From Platynereis dumerilii (lineage: Eukaryota > Annelida > Polychaeta > Phyllodocida > Nereididae): a DNA stretch of 64,000 nucleotides. Shown in pieces: positions 53,927 to 64,000 of the stretch. Position 1 is the first letter of the stretch, and every line of letters begins with the position of its first letter. The stretch spans positions 3,312,117 to 3,376,116 of the forward strand of contig JAPTHN010000015.1 of NCBI GenBank assembly GCA_026936325.1, in the 5' to 3' direction. The notes below the pieces were generated by a model. The model did no database searches. It was not told the origin of the DNA and saw nothing but the letters and a program-made list of their open reading frames with translations. The translations under genes were made by a program, and so were the position numbers.

Positions 53927-56900
53927 TCAAGAACCTATTATGTCAAGTTTGTAAATAGTTATCCGTCCAAAAAAGTCTGTACTATTACAGAAGATAATCC
54001 GTAAAGATGTAATGTCTTTGATATCAGCGGAACAGGGGAATATCTGCAAAATAAAAAGAAAATCATCAACACAAGTTGGGCTTGTAAATATTCTCAGCCT
54101 TACACTCCAATTTTTTTTAATTTGAATAAAACTGAATTCAAACAAAACCCGGTGACTATAATATTCAAGTTACTAAGTAGGACACAATATTTTATTTGAC
54201 AATTGATCTTTGATTAGAGTGGTGGGAGAAATCAGAACTTGACCCCTTTTCTAAGATCCATTTTAAACTACTCACGTTATTCTCTTGTCTCCCAAATTTG
54301 GAAACTTTAGTCAGCTAGAATTGTTCTAAATGCTAAACGAAAAGTATCAATCTGACCAAATTTATTGACAGTTCAGCCGTCAGCATTACCTGCATAGAAT
54401 TAATATCCTCAGGAAAGAAATCCATAGATTTCTGATAATCACTGGAGTCTTTCTTCAGCACTTCCAAGTGACACTCTCGTCCTGTGAAGCCCCCTTGGAA
54501 CATGATGTGGATCTCCTCAAGATTAACTGGCTTTTGAAACTCAACCTGCACCCACTGGGGACTGCCCTGCAAACAAGAACCATCAACTGTAAAATAAGAT
54601 ACTTTGCAAACAGGTATGTCATATTCATACAAATGAATTATGCATCATTAACCTCGACTAGTAGAATCATCATGCTAAAATATAAATTTATACAATTTTT
54701 TACTAGATTTTTTAAAAATACCCCAAAGCGTACAGCACTTATATAAACAGGTCACAGAGCCGTCATTCTGAAATTTTCTTACAAATGAAATTGTACAAGT
54801 CGTAAAATACGTAGACGTCTGTGAAAAGCCAGATTGAGAAAAGTGTTTGTCACCTGATCGGAATTCCAGCAAGTTTCATCATCACCGTCAATTAAATGCT
54901 TCTTTCCAAACTGCTTTACATCTCGGTTCAACACAGAACTCACTCTGAAAATAAGGAGACAATATTGTAAATTTTTACCACATATTGCTTAATTGCCCAA
55001 ATTTATATCACAAACTGACTTAACCCTTTCCAGACTGAGGAGAAAATTGCAAATTAAGGGTTTTTAACCATTAAACCTAAATTTTCTTAATGAAGACTTG
55101 TGAATTCACATAGATAACCATATATCAATATAAAGCTAGGATGGTGAGCTATACAATGACATGATAGAGGAGACACCTGAGCAGATATAAAAAACACACC
55201 TGCCTTAATTACAGGTGAGATTATTAAAAAAGATCAAAGGCAGTTTGGCATATTTCTTACATTGAGGCCTTCAACATGAAAAATAAGCAATACTTTTGAT
55301 GTACTCCAGCACTGAAATATCACCAAATATGTTAACAACAAATTAGATGTGGTTCCATTTGGTTCTAAAGCTAAGGTATGTACAGGTAAGTCAGTTATGA
55401 TTACCTGTGGACAATTTTGCTAGCGGCCGAAAATCGGACTAATTTCTCCGGCTGACAGCAATTCATTGCATGGCCCATTATTTCACTAGTAGTTGCCAGA
55501 TTTTGATCATACTTGGTGATCTTATACAGGTAAGGTTGCAGCTTCCATACAACTGACCTGAGTCCCATTACCCCTTTACCTGGCCTAATTACAGGTGTGT
55601 TCAACCCGTGGAGGCAAGTACTGCAGAAAGTGTTCGATTTTGCGTATATTTTGCCCATTATCACTAAACAACACACCTGTAATTAGGCCAGGTAAAGGGG
55701 TAATGGAACTCAGGTCAGTTGAATAGATGCTGTAACTTCACCTGTACAAGATCACCAAGTATGTTCAATGTCTGTCAACTACTAGTGAAATAATGGTCCA
55801 TGCAATGAATTGCCGTCAGCCTGAGAAATTAGTCCGATTTTCTGGTCTCTAGTCAACTGGTCCGGAGGTAGTTATAAAAGACTTGCCTGTACATACCTGA
55901 TCTTTCTAACTAAGGGAAACCATTTCTAAGTTATTCTAAACTCTTTTGACGTGTTCAAAACAAAGTTTTAGTGTCATAAACTGATATTTATTCTCTCCCA
56001 TTTGGGTGTATTACCGGAAATGTTAGATTTTTGCCGATTTTGCTAAATATTGCCAATTAACACACCTGTAATTAACCAGGTAAATGAGTAATGGGGTTCA
56101 GGTAGGATGTATAGATGCAGTAACCATACCTATATGTGATATTAACACACGCCTAGTGTAAGTAATGGCAGTGAGTGTTTGATTTTGTACATTAAATGCT
56201 CAAAAACAAAGCATAAGGTTGTTTTGCTCTGAGGTGACGTGTTCAGGGAATTCGCCGGGATTCCCCTTTTCAGATCCCACTTGGATTTCCCATTCTCACG
56301 GATTGAATTTTTGAGAAACAAAAATGGTGATGGGCTGAATGAAAAGCTTATTTCCTGATGCACATTTTGTGTGAATCTCATGTTAATATTTCCATTGTAA
56401 GTTACTGTACAGGGGGCTAGAGATCATGGCCCAAATTTGGGCCACGATCCTGGGCACAGTCTGGAAAGGGTTAAGTTATTTTTAAAAGTTTTCATCATGC
56501 CTCACTTTCGTGACTGTGGTAGCAAAGCAAGTCTTTAAATGAACTTGACCAAAATTAATAGCCAACAAATTGAACCGGCGGCATAACTTCGGAATGGGGA
56601 AAGCGTGGGGAGAAACATAAGTTAGGCCTACATCACATACACGTGAATAGGGCAGTGAAAGTTGTTGCAGATGCTCAGTATCTGCTACATAAAATTAGGC
56701 CTATAGAAAGTGTTCGTCGAATTTCAGTGTTGGCAACACGATTTTCCCTAAGAAAACAAGAGCTCCTTTTCCAGGGGGCACCCCAAGGGCAGCGCTAATA
56801 ATCATAATATAACGTCACGATCATCATCATCATCAAAGTACTGACACAACATCATTGTCATCAAGAGGGAATTACTAAAAAGCGGGTTAAAAAAAGCGGG

Positions 56901-58631
56901 TAGCGGGTGTATGCACAATTAACACAGGGAACAATAGGAAGCACTCTAAGCAAACAAAAGGCAATTCAATTGACAGTAGTACGACATATCTGCCTGCCCG
57001 CTACTCTTTGCCCCTGTTACCCCCGCCACTTGCAATCAGCTGCTGGTCAAATTGGTCTTATATTAAGCTAAATTTAAGGAATGCATGAAAGTGGATTGCA
57101 CTTTAAATAAACGACACCGACAGTCATTTCAGAATGCATTGACATTTCTTGTATTGATTTGCAATCAACTTCAAGAAAAAAGATAACCCAGATAAATAAC
57201 TCAGATATATCTTAGATAGATAACTAGATAGATGACTAGATAGAAAACTAGATTAGATAACTAGATAGATAACTAGATAGGTAGATAGGTAACTAGATAG
57301 ATAACTAGATAGATAACTAGATAGATAACTAGATAGATAACTGGATAGATAACTAGATAGATAACTAGATAGATAACTAGATAGATAACTAGATATAATT
57401 ACTTATCTATAGATAACTAGATCTTTATAATATATCTATAACAAGATTTCAAAACACTATAATGAAACTTAAAACGCAGAGCTGAAAACATCAAAACTAA
57501 AAAAATCAAATTAAAACATAAAATAAAAATTAGATAAATAGATAAACAGATAGTTGAGAGATAAATAAAATACAAATGTTTAGGTGCAGAAGATATAGCT
57601 GAATACCAAGACTTTATTTTGCTTCAAAATTTATCATAATGTTTTCTTTGATCTCAGAAAAATTTATAAATGTTTTTTTTTTAAATTGTAATTAAGTGAT
57701 TAGTTCACTCCCGAAAATATGACGCTGATTGCTTTTGAGGTAGTTCAATAATCATGGAAAAGGTGAGAATCATTCAATGACAATTAACTGACCCTTCACA
57801 GTGTGCAATGATTTGCATTACTGATTGTCTGATTGCCTGACACATATAATTGCAGAGAAAAAGCGGATAAAAGCAGCAACAAACCAGAAACTGACCCAGA
57901 GAATCAAGGAAAGTGGAGCGCAGAAGTCGAAGGTCCAGTTCTACCTAGACAACAAAAAAGAAATAAAAGCAGGGAAAAGAGCCCGGTACATGGACAAACT
58001 ATCGAGAAAAGAAGCAAGCACCATCTTCGCGGCGAGGACAAGGATGATAGACGTAAAGGCAAACTTCAAAAACAAGTTTGCCAATCTGAAGTGCAGATGG
58101 TGTGACAAAGAAGAAGAGACACAGAAGCATATCCTGGAAAACTGTGAAAAGATTGACAGGACAGAATGCGGAAAAATAACAATTGAGGACATTTTCACAG
58201 AGGAAACAGAAAAGCTGAAAAAGACGGCAAAAAGAGTGATGATCATTAAGGACCAGTGAACAAAGTGCAGCCCCCCGGTGGGAGGCGAACCGGCTGATCC
58301 GGATAAGCACACCGAGAGAGAGAGAGAGCTGCAAGGGAGCGGGGAAAGGTAGAAGAAGAAGCTACGATGGACGGGTAGCGGATGGAGTTGTATCAGGTAG
58401 CTTCAGTGTTGTACCAGAATCTACCCGCTACCCGCTTTCTTCCAGCCCGCTTTTTAGTAACTCCCTCATCAAGATCATGTAGATCCAAGTGCTCGTGACT
58501 TCAAGTATTCAAATGCTGAAAGTTCTGAGTGGCAGCCCAAATATTATCATTGCATACCATATATGTTCTGTCACTATGATCTGAACCACCTATACTTACT
58601 TAATAACACTTCCAGACACCAAGGAAGGCAT
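53927..58631 (-). CDS. NR2C2AP: Nuclear receptor 2C2-associated protein (complete, four exons)
   Basis: Exon 1 (58600-58631): MPSLVSGSVI, donor GTAAGT. Exon 2 (54854-54944): VSSVLNRDVKQFGKKHLIDG, DDETCWNSDQ, after TTTTCAG, donor GTGACA. Exon 3 (54390-54566): SPQWVQVEFQKPVNLEEIHI, MFQGGFTGREC, FFPEDINSMQ, donor GTAATG. Exon 4 (53927-54043): IFPCSADIKDITSL, NSTDFFGRITIYKL, stop. Joined, they give 138 aa; the human protein, as I recall it, is 139 aa with matching VSSVLNR, QFGKKHL, ETCWNSDQ, FQGGF, FPEDNNS and ATDFFGRVVIYHL segments. The fold is a small galactose-binding-like beta sandwich; the human protein binds the orphan receptor TR4 (NR2C2). All frames are intact. Intron 1 (3.7 kb) carries two transposons. 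Confidence 0.96.
55025..56470. mobile_element. piggyBac-like non-autonomous element in NR2C2AP intron 1
   Basis: Flanked by TTAA at 55021-55024 and 56471-56474. Terminal inverted repeats are CCCTTTCCAGACTG (55025-55038) and CAGTCTGGAAAGGG (56457-56470). TTAA duplication with a CCCTTT terminus is characteristic of piggyBac-type elements. There is no transposase ORF. The interior contains a large foldback (55374-55898) and further CACCTGTAATTA-type pieces near 55198 and 56064. Confidence 0.85.
55374..55898. repeat. 525-bp foldback (long inverted repeat) inside the TTAA element
   Basis: AGGTATGTACAGG at the left mirrors CCTGTACATACCT at the right. The arms continue with AACACACCTGTAATTAGGCC (55671 onward) complementary to GGCCTAATTACAGGTGTGTT (55581-55600), leaving a loop of about 70 bp. 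A transcript of intron 1 would form a hairpin of some 200 bp with mismatches. Confidence 0.8.
57215..57394. repeat. 12-bp repeat (ATAGATAACTAG)n
   Basis: About fifteen units of GATAGATAACTA with minor variants inside the 1.6-kb TIR element. Confidence 0.9.
57825..58259 (+). CDS. LINE ORF2 C-terminal fragment (zinc-finger tail)
   Basis: The open frame (no ATG near its start) reads LSRKEASTIFAARTRMIDVK, FKNKFANLKCRWCDKEEETQ, KHILENCEKI and continues with a charged tail to TGA. C-x2-C-x8-H-x4-C with R.RM..V..N..... upstream is the usual C-terminal finger after the RT in several LINE clades. The RT itself is missing. A (GA)n stretch and G/C-rich 3' UTR follow. It appears captured in the TIR element. 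Confidence 0.6.
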   Translation: MSDCLTHIIAEKKRIKAATNQKLTQRIKESGAQKSKVQFYLDNKKEIKAGKRARYMDKLSRKEASTIFAARTRMIDVKANFKNKFANLKCRWCDKEEETQKHILENCEKIDRTECGKITIEDIFTEETEKLKKTAKRVMIIKDQ

Positions 58632-58800
58632 TGTTACAGCTGGTTTCCCTCAAAATCAAAGAAACATCTCATCGCGAGCTTGCCTGCTTCCCACCACGTG
58701 GTGTGTGACTCCGTTCAGGAAATTTTAGTTGAGGAGATGACCACACGAGGGCTGCGTGATTATGGCGCCACCTGCCTGAAGTTTCGCGCCGTATCTGTGG
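58632..58800 (-). promoter_or_regulatory. Candidate NR2C2AP promoter region
   Basis: Upstream of the NR2C2AP ATG (58631) the sequence becomes more G+C-rich and contains a palindromic E-box CACGTG (58695-58700, within CCACCACGTGGTG) and TTTCGCGCC (58782-58790), which fits the E2F consensus TTTSSCGC. No TATA box is evident. The start site is not determined. Confidence 0.4.
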
Positions 58801-58859
58801 ATCAGAACCAAAGATTGTCAGAACTTAGAACTCAGTTTATTTGCAGATGATCATAATAC

Positions 58860-59276
58860 ATAACAAAACAAAACAATTGTAGGAAATATAAAGAGAAAAA
58901 AAAAGAAAAAGAAAAAGAAAGAAAGAAAAAAGTTACTGACAGAATAGGGAAATATATATAATATATATTTTTTTTGTGAAGCGAAGTTTGGATGATGATC
59001 ATGTGCAGCATTTATAAAATAATACTACAATATTTCATTACATAAGATAAGTCATGAATTCACAGAAGTTTAAAAATCTAAGCTAGTTTCATGTGGAAAG
59101 TCAGATCTGTGACCTGACTTATATAACATGGGAAAGTTGTGAATTGCAATTTGGTAAAGTTAGGTGTGAAAGAAGTCTACCCCTTCTCTTAGACACCGTG
59201 TACCGTTTGCTCTATGCGAAGCGACCTAGTTAATAATAAAATCTTAAATTTTAGACTTGAAACCAATGTTTACAAT
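58860..59276. other. Unassigned AT-rich intergenic sequence with (GAAA)n tract
   Basis: 58890-58935 is GAAA-rich; no gene recognised. Confidence 0.45.
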
Positions 59277-60669
59277 CAGTGGCGTATCCAGGATTTTTTC
59301 CAGGGGGGGGGGTAAACCACCAGGACATTTCCCCAAAATTGTAATCAGATTTTGGGAGTCCGTCTGAAGATGTGGGAGTCCATATTCGCGTGTCGCGCAT
59401 TGTAACACGATGTTAAAAAATTCTTTCAGAATCTCATTACTGTTGTGATTGTCCCTAAATTATTAATAATAACTAAGTAATAGGCCTATGTCTGAAAAAT
59501 ATGGTGAAAATGTCTGGATTATATCGTGAAAATGCTAAAAAGTAGGGAAATGTTTAAAAGAGCTAAAGAAATTACTTTGTTGGTTGGCAATTCAGAGAAA
59601 TTTACGGAAGATAAAATTAACTGAAAAAATTAAGCATTTCTTTGCAAAAAAATAGGAAAAGCTAGGATCTAAAATACAGGGAAATAAATGTTGAAAGGAA
59701 AGAGTGAAATGTCCAAAAAAAGAAGCAGAGGAAATTAATGTGTTATCTTTTGGTTATTCAGTGAGGAAGATACGGTGTGTATGTACACATATATACATAT
59801 CAAGGATTTCTTTTCAATATTAGGGAAATCTAGGACCATAAATCTGATGGGGAAAAACTCAGAATAACCTATCGATGTTGTAGAATTCTATGCATTCTGT
59901 TGAGATATAAACATGATATTAATAATGAAAGCTCTTGAGAATTTTTCTTTCTTTCAGTTCACAGAAATAGGCTATAACTGCAAAAATTATGGAGAAAATT
60001 TTGTTTCAGAGAACCATTTTAAGAGAAATTTTGGGGCAATTTAAAATAACAGTTTGGTATTTTTATTTAAAGTGGTAAATTTAAGGGAAATGAGGTGCAA
60101 ATTTGCAGAAAGTCAAATCAGAAAAATGGAAATCCTGCAAATTTCCGATACATATTGATAACAAATATTTGCAAATAGCTTAGGCCTAGCACAATTTCCT
60201 TCGATCACAAAACCGTCCCATATGCGTAGGTCACTTTTTGAAAATTTTTGTGTAATTTTTTTGCAGATGCATATAATTCGGGCCAGAAAAATGGGGAAAT
60301 TGTGAAGAAAAAATGGGGAAATTGTAGAGAAAAAATGGGGAAATCTGATAAAACTCTTCGTATAAATCCCCTTTTCTCTCAATTTCTTTTTATTTACTTC
60401 TCCATTATTTTTTATAATTTCCCTAAATTCTAGTCATTTCCCCATTTTGCTTAACATTTCCCCATTTTTCTAATCATTTCCCCACTTTTCTTACTACTAG
60501 CATAACACCCGTGAAGACATGCATGTGAGAAGGGGGGAAACACATGCTGTTACTATTTCCCCCTTTTTCTTCCTATTTTGAGCAATATATCTGCAAAAAT
60601 GTCCTCAAAATCTTTTCAGTGGGGGCAAGTTGCCCCCCCCCCTGCGCCCCCCCGCTGGCTACGCCACTG
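59277..60669. mobile_element. hAT-like non-autonomous element, 1.4 kb
   Basis: Starts CAGTGGCGTATCCAGG followed by a G-run and ends with a C-run and CTGGCTACGCCACTG. The TIR CAGTGGCGTAGCCAG is a classical hAT terminus. Flanks TTTACAAT and ATTACAGT (6 of 8 identical) fit a decayed 8-bp duplication. The interior has no transposase ORF and is dominated by GGGAAAT/ATTTCCC-type words, densest at 60260-60500. Confidence 0.85.
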
Positions 60670-60885
60670 ATTACAGTATAACTTAGCCAGTATGCTGTAT
60701 TTATGTATCAGAAATCTTGATGTGAAATTCCAAGCTTTAAATATTTAGCAATCAAAAGATTTGGTGATTCTAGTAATCTCCCTAAAAACTTAACTGATTG
60801 ATTCCAAATTTTTTATGTGTATTGTGTGGACTATAAGACAGAATGCTGGCTATATGGCAAAGTTTGTTGCTTGCTCTATATATAT
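60670..60885. other. Unassigned short spacer
   Basis: AT-rich, ending in a (TA)n stretch at the border of the next element; nothing recognised. Confidence 0.4.
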
Positions 60886-61943
60886 ATGGGTCATTTTCAC
60901 GAAAAGCGCAGTAACGGTAAAGACATAACAAATTTTTTGATGTCAGGAAGCTGAGCCAATAATACTCAACTACTATTTTTTTCTGTTTACATAATGTAAT
61001 ATGTGGTACTACCATATGCTGCATGTAACAGGATAACTAATTTGGGTGAATATTTGACATTTTCAATTATTTGGAAAAATTGTCTTTACCGTGCACAATG
61101 AAATCAAAGCAAATTTACTCAGATGTCTTTACCGTGGCCAGCCTTGTCTTTACCGTGTCACAGCATATTTGCATTGATTTGACCACGGTAAAGACAGATT
61201 TTGGCCACGGAAAAGACATGTTATGCAGCATTTCTTCCAGAGAAAGTGGACTACATAATTCAGAGTACCACAACTACTTCTGGAACTGCCTCCTGAACCA
61301 ATGATGTCATTTACATCCTCATACCTTTTGAACTCCCTCCGCTGTTGAGGGTTCGGTAAAGACGAAGTTAAGTTGCGACGAAGTCAAGATAAAACCTATT
61401 TCATCGTCTGACCAACAAATGGCAGCTCTGGCTTTCCCAATAATGTGGTTAAAAAGTAGTTATATCCTGGTTCTTCACACCCTGGTGGCATCTGGAGACA
61501 TCATGCCCTGTTAACTTACTCTGGTGGCAACTTAAACTCTTTGGTCACGGTAAAGACGGTGGTAATTTCAAAACTGGGACACACCTTCAAAACATCCTGA
61601 GATGTGGATAAATTAGTTATATTTCAGAAAAAAAAACTTCTAGGTAGTTAATTTAACAAATATCTAGAAATACACACTTTGCATGTCACATTTATGCAGT
61701 AATTTTCAATTTGCACACGTTTGAAATTAAGATGTTGAGTTGCGGACATGCCACGGTAAGGACATTTGGACTACTTAATGAGTGATATAGCATGTTCAGC
61801 ATGGCAGCACCCACATAAATTTTTGTTTTCTTCTACGAAAAACGTTATTCTAAATATTTGGCCAAAAATCAATTTCAGTCCTACAAAGGCAGGCACACAG
61901 GAATGCAGGATATCAAATTGCACGTTTTCGCGAAAATGACCCA
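60886..61943. mobile_element. TIR element carrying nine GTCTTTACCGTG-type motifs
   Basis: ATGGGTCATTTTCACGAAAA (60886-60905) is mirrored by TTTTCGCGAAAATGACCCAT ending at 61943, with TA-rich flanks on both sides. GTCTTTACCGTG or its complement CACGGTAAAGAC, allowing small changes, occurs near 60913, 61082, 61126, 61147, 61185, 61205, 61353, 61547 and 61753. No long ORF. Superfamily unassigned (TA flanks would fit Tc1/mariner-like elements). Confidence 0.75.
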
Positions 61944-62479
61944 TATATGAAAACTAGCAAATGTAAACAAAGAAAATCCTTAATTGGGTCACTTGGTTAG
62001 TACTCAGTGTAGATGTTTAAATTGCAACTGAGAGATTCACAGAGCTGTCCAGTGAAATCCGTGATATCTACCGAAAAGTTTTACTTGAGTAAGAAAACAA
62101 TTCTGAAAATCGAGAATTTCATTTTCAATATTTCGGTCTTTATTTGACCATCTTCAGGAAAGTAATGAGTAAGAGGCATACATGTTGAAATATTAGATAC
62201 AGTAAACAGTGATAACAGATTACAATGACAAACAACATTAAACAGTCACAATCATAATATGTAAATGGCACAGCCATGCAATTCGCGCCGAACTTAAAAA
62301 GTTTTTTAGGATTTATGGTTTTACCATAACTTTCATTAAATTTATTTAATATTCAATGTCTGAAAGGCAGTTATGTTACTGTTTCAAAGAAATTGAAAGA
62401 CGGATATATTAAAAAATAGACAGAAATTTACCTATACTAGAAACTATTAGAAAGATAAAATAGATTAAAATAAAGAATA
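61944..62479. other. Unassigned intergenic sequence
   Basis: AT-rich; no exon, TIR or tandem repeat recognised. Confidence 0.4.
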
Positions 62480-62480
62480 T

Positions 62481-62512
<32 letters not shown>

Positions 62513-62617
62513 TTAGATAGATAGATAGATACATACATACATACATACATACATACATACATACATACATACATACGTACATACATACATACATACATAC
62601 ATACCTACATACATAGG
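62480..62617. repeat. Compound (ATAG)n(ATAC)n microsatellite
   Basis: About twelve ATAG/TTAG units followed by more than twenty ACATAC/CATA units; the YVCM-type frame across it is an artefact. Confidence 0.95.
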
Positions 62618-62695
62618 ATAGCAAATAAAACCAAGGTTGGCACTCCAGCCGAATTTTTGTACAGGGGGAGACACTTTCTATACACGTGGTGACAT

Positions 62696-62980
62696 CTAGT
62701 GAGAATTTCGAAGCCATGTGACTATTTCTTCAACCACAAGCATGGCCACACCATTTCGTTTGCAGCAACATGTTTTCCCCCAGGCATCCAGGATCCGGCC
62801 ATTGCTTGTGGTTTGTTTGCGTTGAGAGGTGTCTAAGTGCCTAGGGAACTCAAAGTCATCCTCAAAGAGTGTCAGCAAGTGAGTAAACTTTTGCTTTTCC
62901 CCTCTGATAATCGTGCTTAGAAGAGCCCCAGGGTCACACAGCAAAAATGCAGGGCTCTCCTGCAGTAGCAGACCTTCCAA
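62696..62980 (-). CDS. Unidentified open segment, 94 codons
   Basis: The frame (beginning at TTG) reads EGLLLQESPAFLLCDPGALL, EDDFEFPRHLDTSQRKQTTS, NGRILDAWGKTCCCKRNGVA and MLVVEEIVTWLRNSH before TAG. Codon use and composition look protein-like. I recognise no family and see no clear ATG or splice sites; it could be an exon or transposon relic. CCCTGCAT is repeated on both sides of the upstream end. Confidence 0.3.
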   Translation of the reverse strand: MEGLLLQESPAFLLCDPGALLSTIIRGEKQKFTHLLTLFEDDFEFPRHLDTSQRKQTTSNGRILDAWGKTCCCKRNGVAMLVVEEIVTWLRNSH

Positions 62981-63780
62981 CTAATGCAGGGCTTTCCTGG
63001 GTGCATTATATCCAGTTATTCTCTTATAAGCCCTATATAAATGCTATCCAAATGCCCAACTCAAAAATCCAGTTAATTTAACTCCAAATATATATCCTTT
63101 TATCACTTCTACCCCAATCCATTTTGACAAAATTATTGAAGTTCGAATAATAGGCCTCCAATTATAAGATGTTGGTAATTTAGTGTAACTTTCTAATATC
63201 TCTACATTCAAAGTTCACTACTGTATTTTAAAGAAGTTCTTATTGTTACATTTAAAACTCAATATTTTGTGGAAAATTGACAATCATTTGATTCCCCTCT
63301 GGTGAATATAAATATTAATTGATTTATCAATCAATCAATCAGTCCGTCTGTCCTGACGGGAAAATCTGCCTTGTATGTTTAATGTAATTTTCTTTCATGG
63401 CTCCATCTTCTTTTAGGTGCCAGTGCGATAACCAGTTGTCTTTTCTGGCTCCTGAACTGTGTTTCAAATAAATTTATCAGTCAACCAAAAACATTTTTCA
63501 TTATTCTCACTCATCTGGATGCCGAATCCATTATAGTCTTGTTACTATATTCCGTCAAATGTCATATATTCCAACCATTCCGACCTCATTTCTATTGTTC
63601 ATTTTATTTTATTTTCAATAGCACTCACCATACACCGTCTTTGACTTTCTACCGCTCCTATTTAGTATCAACCCACCAACTTTAACTATCCAATAAACTT
63701 ATTACACTTTCCAATCATCTTTCTCTATCAATTTCTCAAACAACTCCTCTGGATTTTCCCATCTGTCAACAACTTATCTC
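62981..63780. other. Unassigned intergenic sequence
   Basis: AT-rich with no recognisable gene; a short (AATC)n-like tract lies near 63315-63345. Confidence 0.4.
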
Positions 63781-63814
63781 TCACACCTCAGGTTTCCGAG
63801 GCACATCGTCAACT

Positions 63815-63955
63815 AATCTCATGTCCTCCCCAGGGTTTTGGGGAACTCCCCAGGTTTTTGGGGAATTTATCCCATCCCACTCCCCAGTTCCTTTTGGGGA
63901 ACTCCCCAGGTTTTTTGGGGAACTCTCCAGGTTTTTTGGGGGAACTTTTGTTAAC
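63815..63955. repeat. Imperfect repeat of CTCCCCAGGTTTTTTGGGGAA, each unit a hairpin
   Basis: Five or six units; CCCC and GGGG flank AGGTTTTT so each unit can fold on itself. Spacing is 22-25 bp, with one longer gap near 63870-63890. Confidence 0.8.
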
Positions 63956-64000
63956 TGCTCTTTTACTTTCATGTACGTCTTACCCAACTCGTCATACCTC

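Larger units (their letters stand above)
56866..58466. mobile_element. 1.6-kb TIR element with perfect 7-bp target duplication
   Basis: CATCAAG flanks both sides (56859-56865, 58467-58473). Ends are AGGGAATTACTAAAAAGCGG... and the complement of ...CCGCTTTTTAGTAACTCCCT, with further shared AAGCGGGTAGCGGGT, about 45 bp of TIR. A 7-bp duplication is unusual and does not settle the superfamily. The interior holds a microsatellite-like array and the 3' end of a LINE. It lies in NR2C2AP intron 1. Confidence 0.8.

Noticed and set aside
56513-56600. Alternative first exon of NR2C2AP (TTVTK before VSSVLNR)
   Set aside because: It splices in phase but has no in-frame ATG and lies outside the better candidate at 58600-58631, which has ATG, donor and similarity to the human N-terminus.
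58563-58850. 95-codon plus-strand ORF opposite NR2C2AP exon 1
   Set aside because: It overlaps the real minus-strand first exon and promoter region and has no recognisable product.
62409-62717. 102-codon ORF with YVCM repeats
   Set aside because: It is the translation of the (ATAG)n(ATAC)n microsatellite.

Overview
The window is nuclear DNA of an animal, probably a marine invertebrate. Host genes are split by spliceosomal introns with GT/AG borders. Two are recognisable: an NR2C2AP orthologue and a secreted kringle protein. Nearly everything else is non-LTR retrotransposons, tRNA-derived SINEs, terminal-inverted-repeat (TIR) DNA elements, minisatellites and tandem segmental duplications. I see no bacterial, phage or CRISPR features. 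I cannot name the phylum.

Layout. 1-5150: three pieces of an I/Nimb-like LINE, all on the minus strand, in scrambled order. 5343-7715: two minisatellites, the second a 19-bp unit in about 88 copies. 7776-22616: a 14.8-kb composite TIR element with 708-bp inverted ends. Its left end carries a nested 1.1-kb element, and its interior holds a complete, intact-looking Jockey-like LINE (13219-21166) flanked by a perfect 14-bp target duplication. 23246-25745: a 5' half of the I/Nimb-like LINE.

26497-31970: the kringle gene (minus strand; signal-peptide exon plus two kringle exons). Its first-exon region is duplicated in tandem, so a second signal-peptide exon lies upstream. 31971-36410: intergenic DNA with SINEs, MITEs and LINE tails. 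34252-39102: scattered exon-like open segments on the plus strand, some duplicated. 39094-48040: a 9-kb array of about 130 copies of a 63-bp unit with higher-order structure. It is open in four of six frames and joined in frame to exon-like sequence on its right. 48095-53875: a head-to-tail duplication, each copy with its own private transposon insertion.

53927-58631: a complete four-exon NR2C2AP gene (minus strand, 138 aa). Its first intron holds a TTAA-flanked element and a 1.6-kb TIR element with a 7-bp target duplication. 58632-64000: a hAT-like element, a TIR element studded with nine GTCTTTACCGTG-type motifs, microsatellites, one unidentified ORF and simple G/C-rich repeats.

The host genes here do not form a pathway. 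The main interest is in nested elements and duplications that date one another, in duplicated exons, and in a very large coding-compatible minisatellite. All calls are from reading the sequence; no alignment or database search was run.
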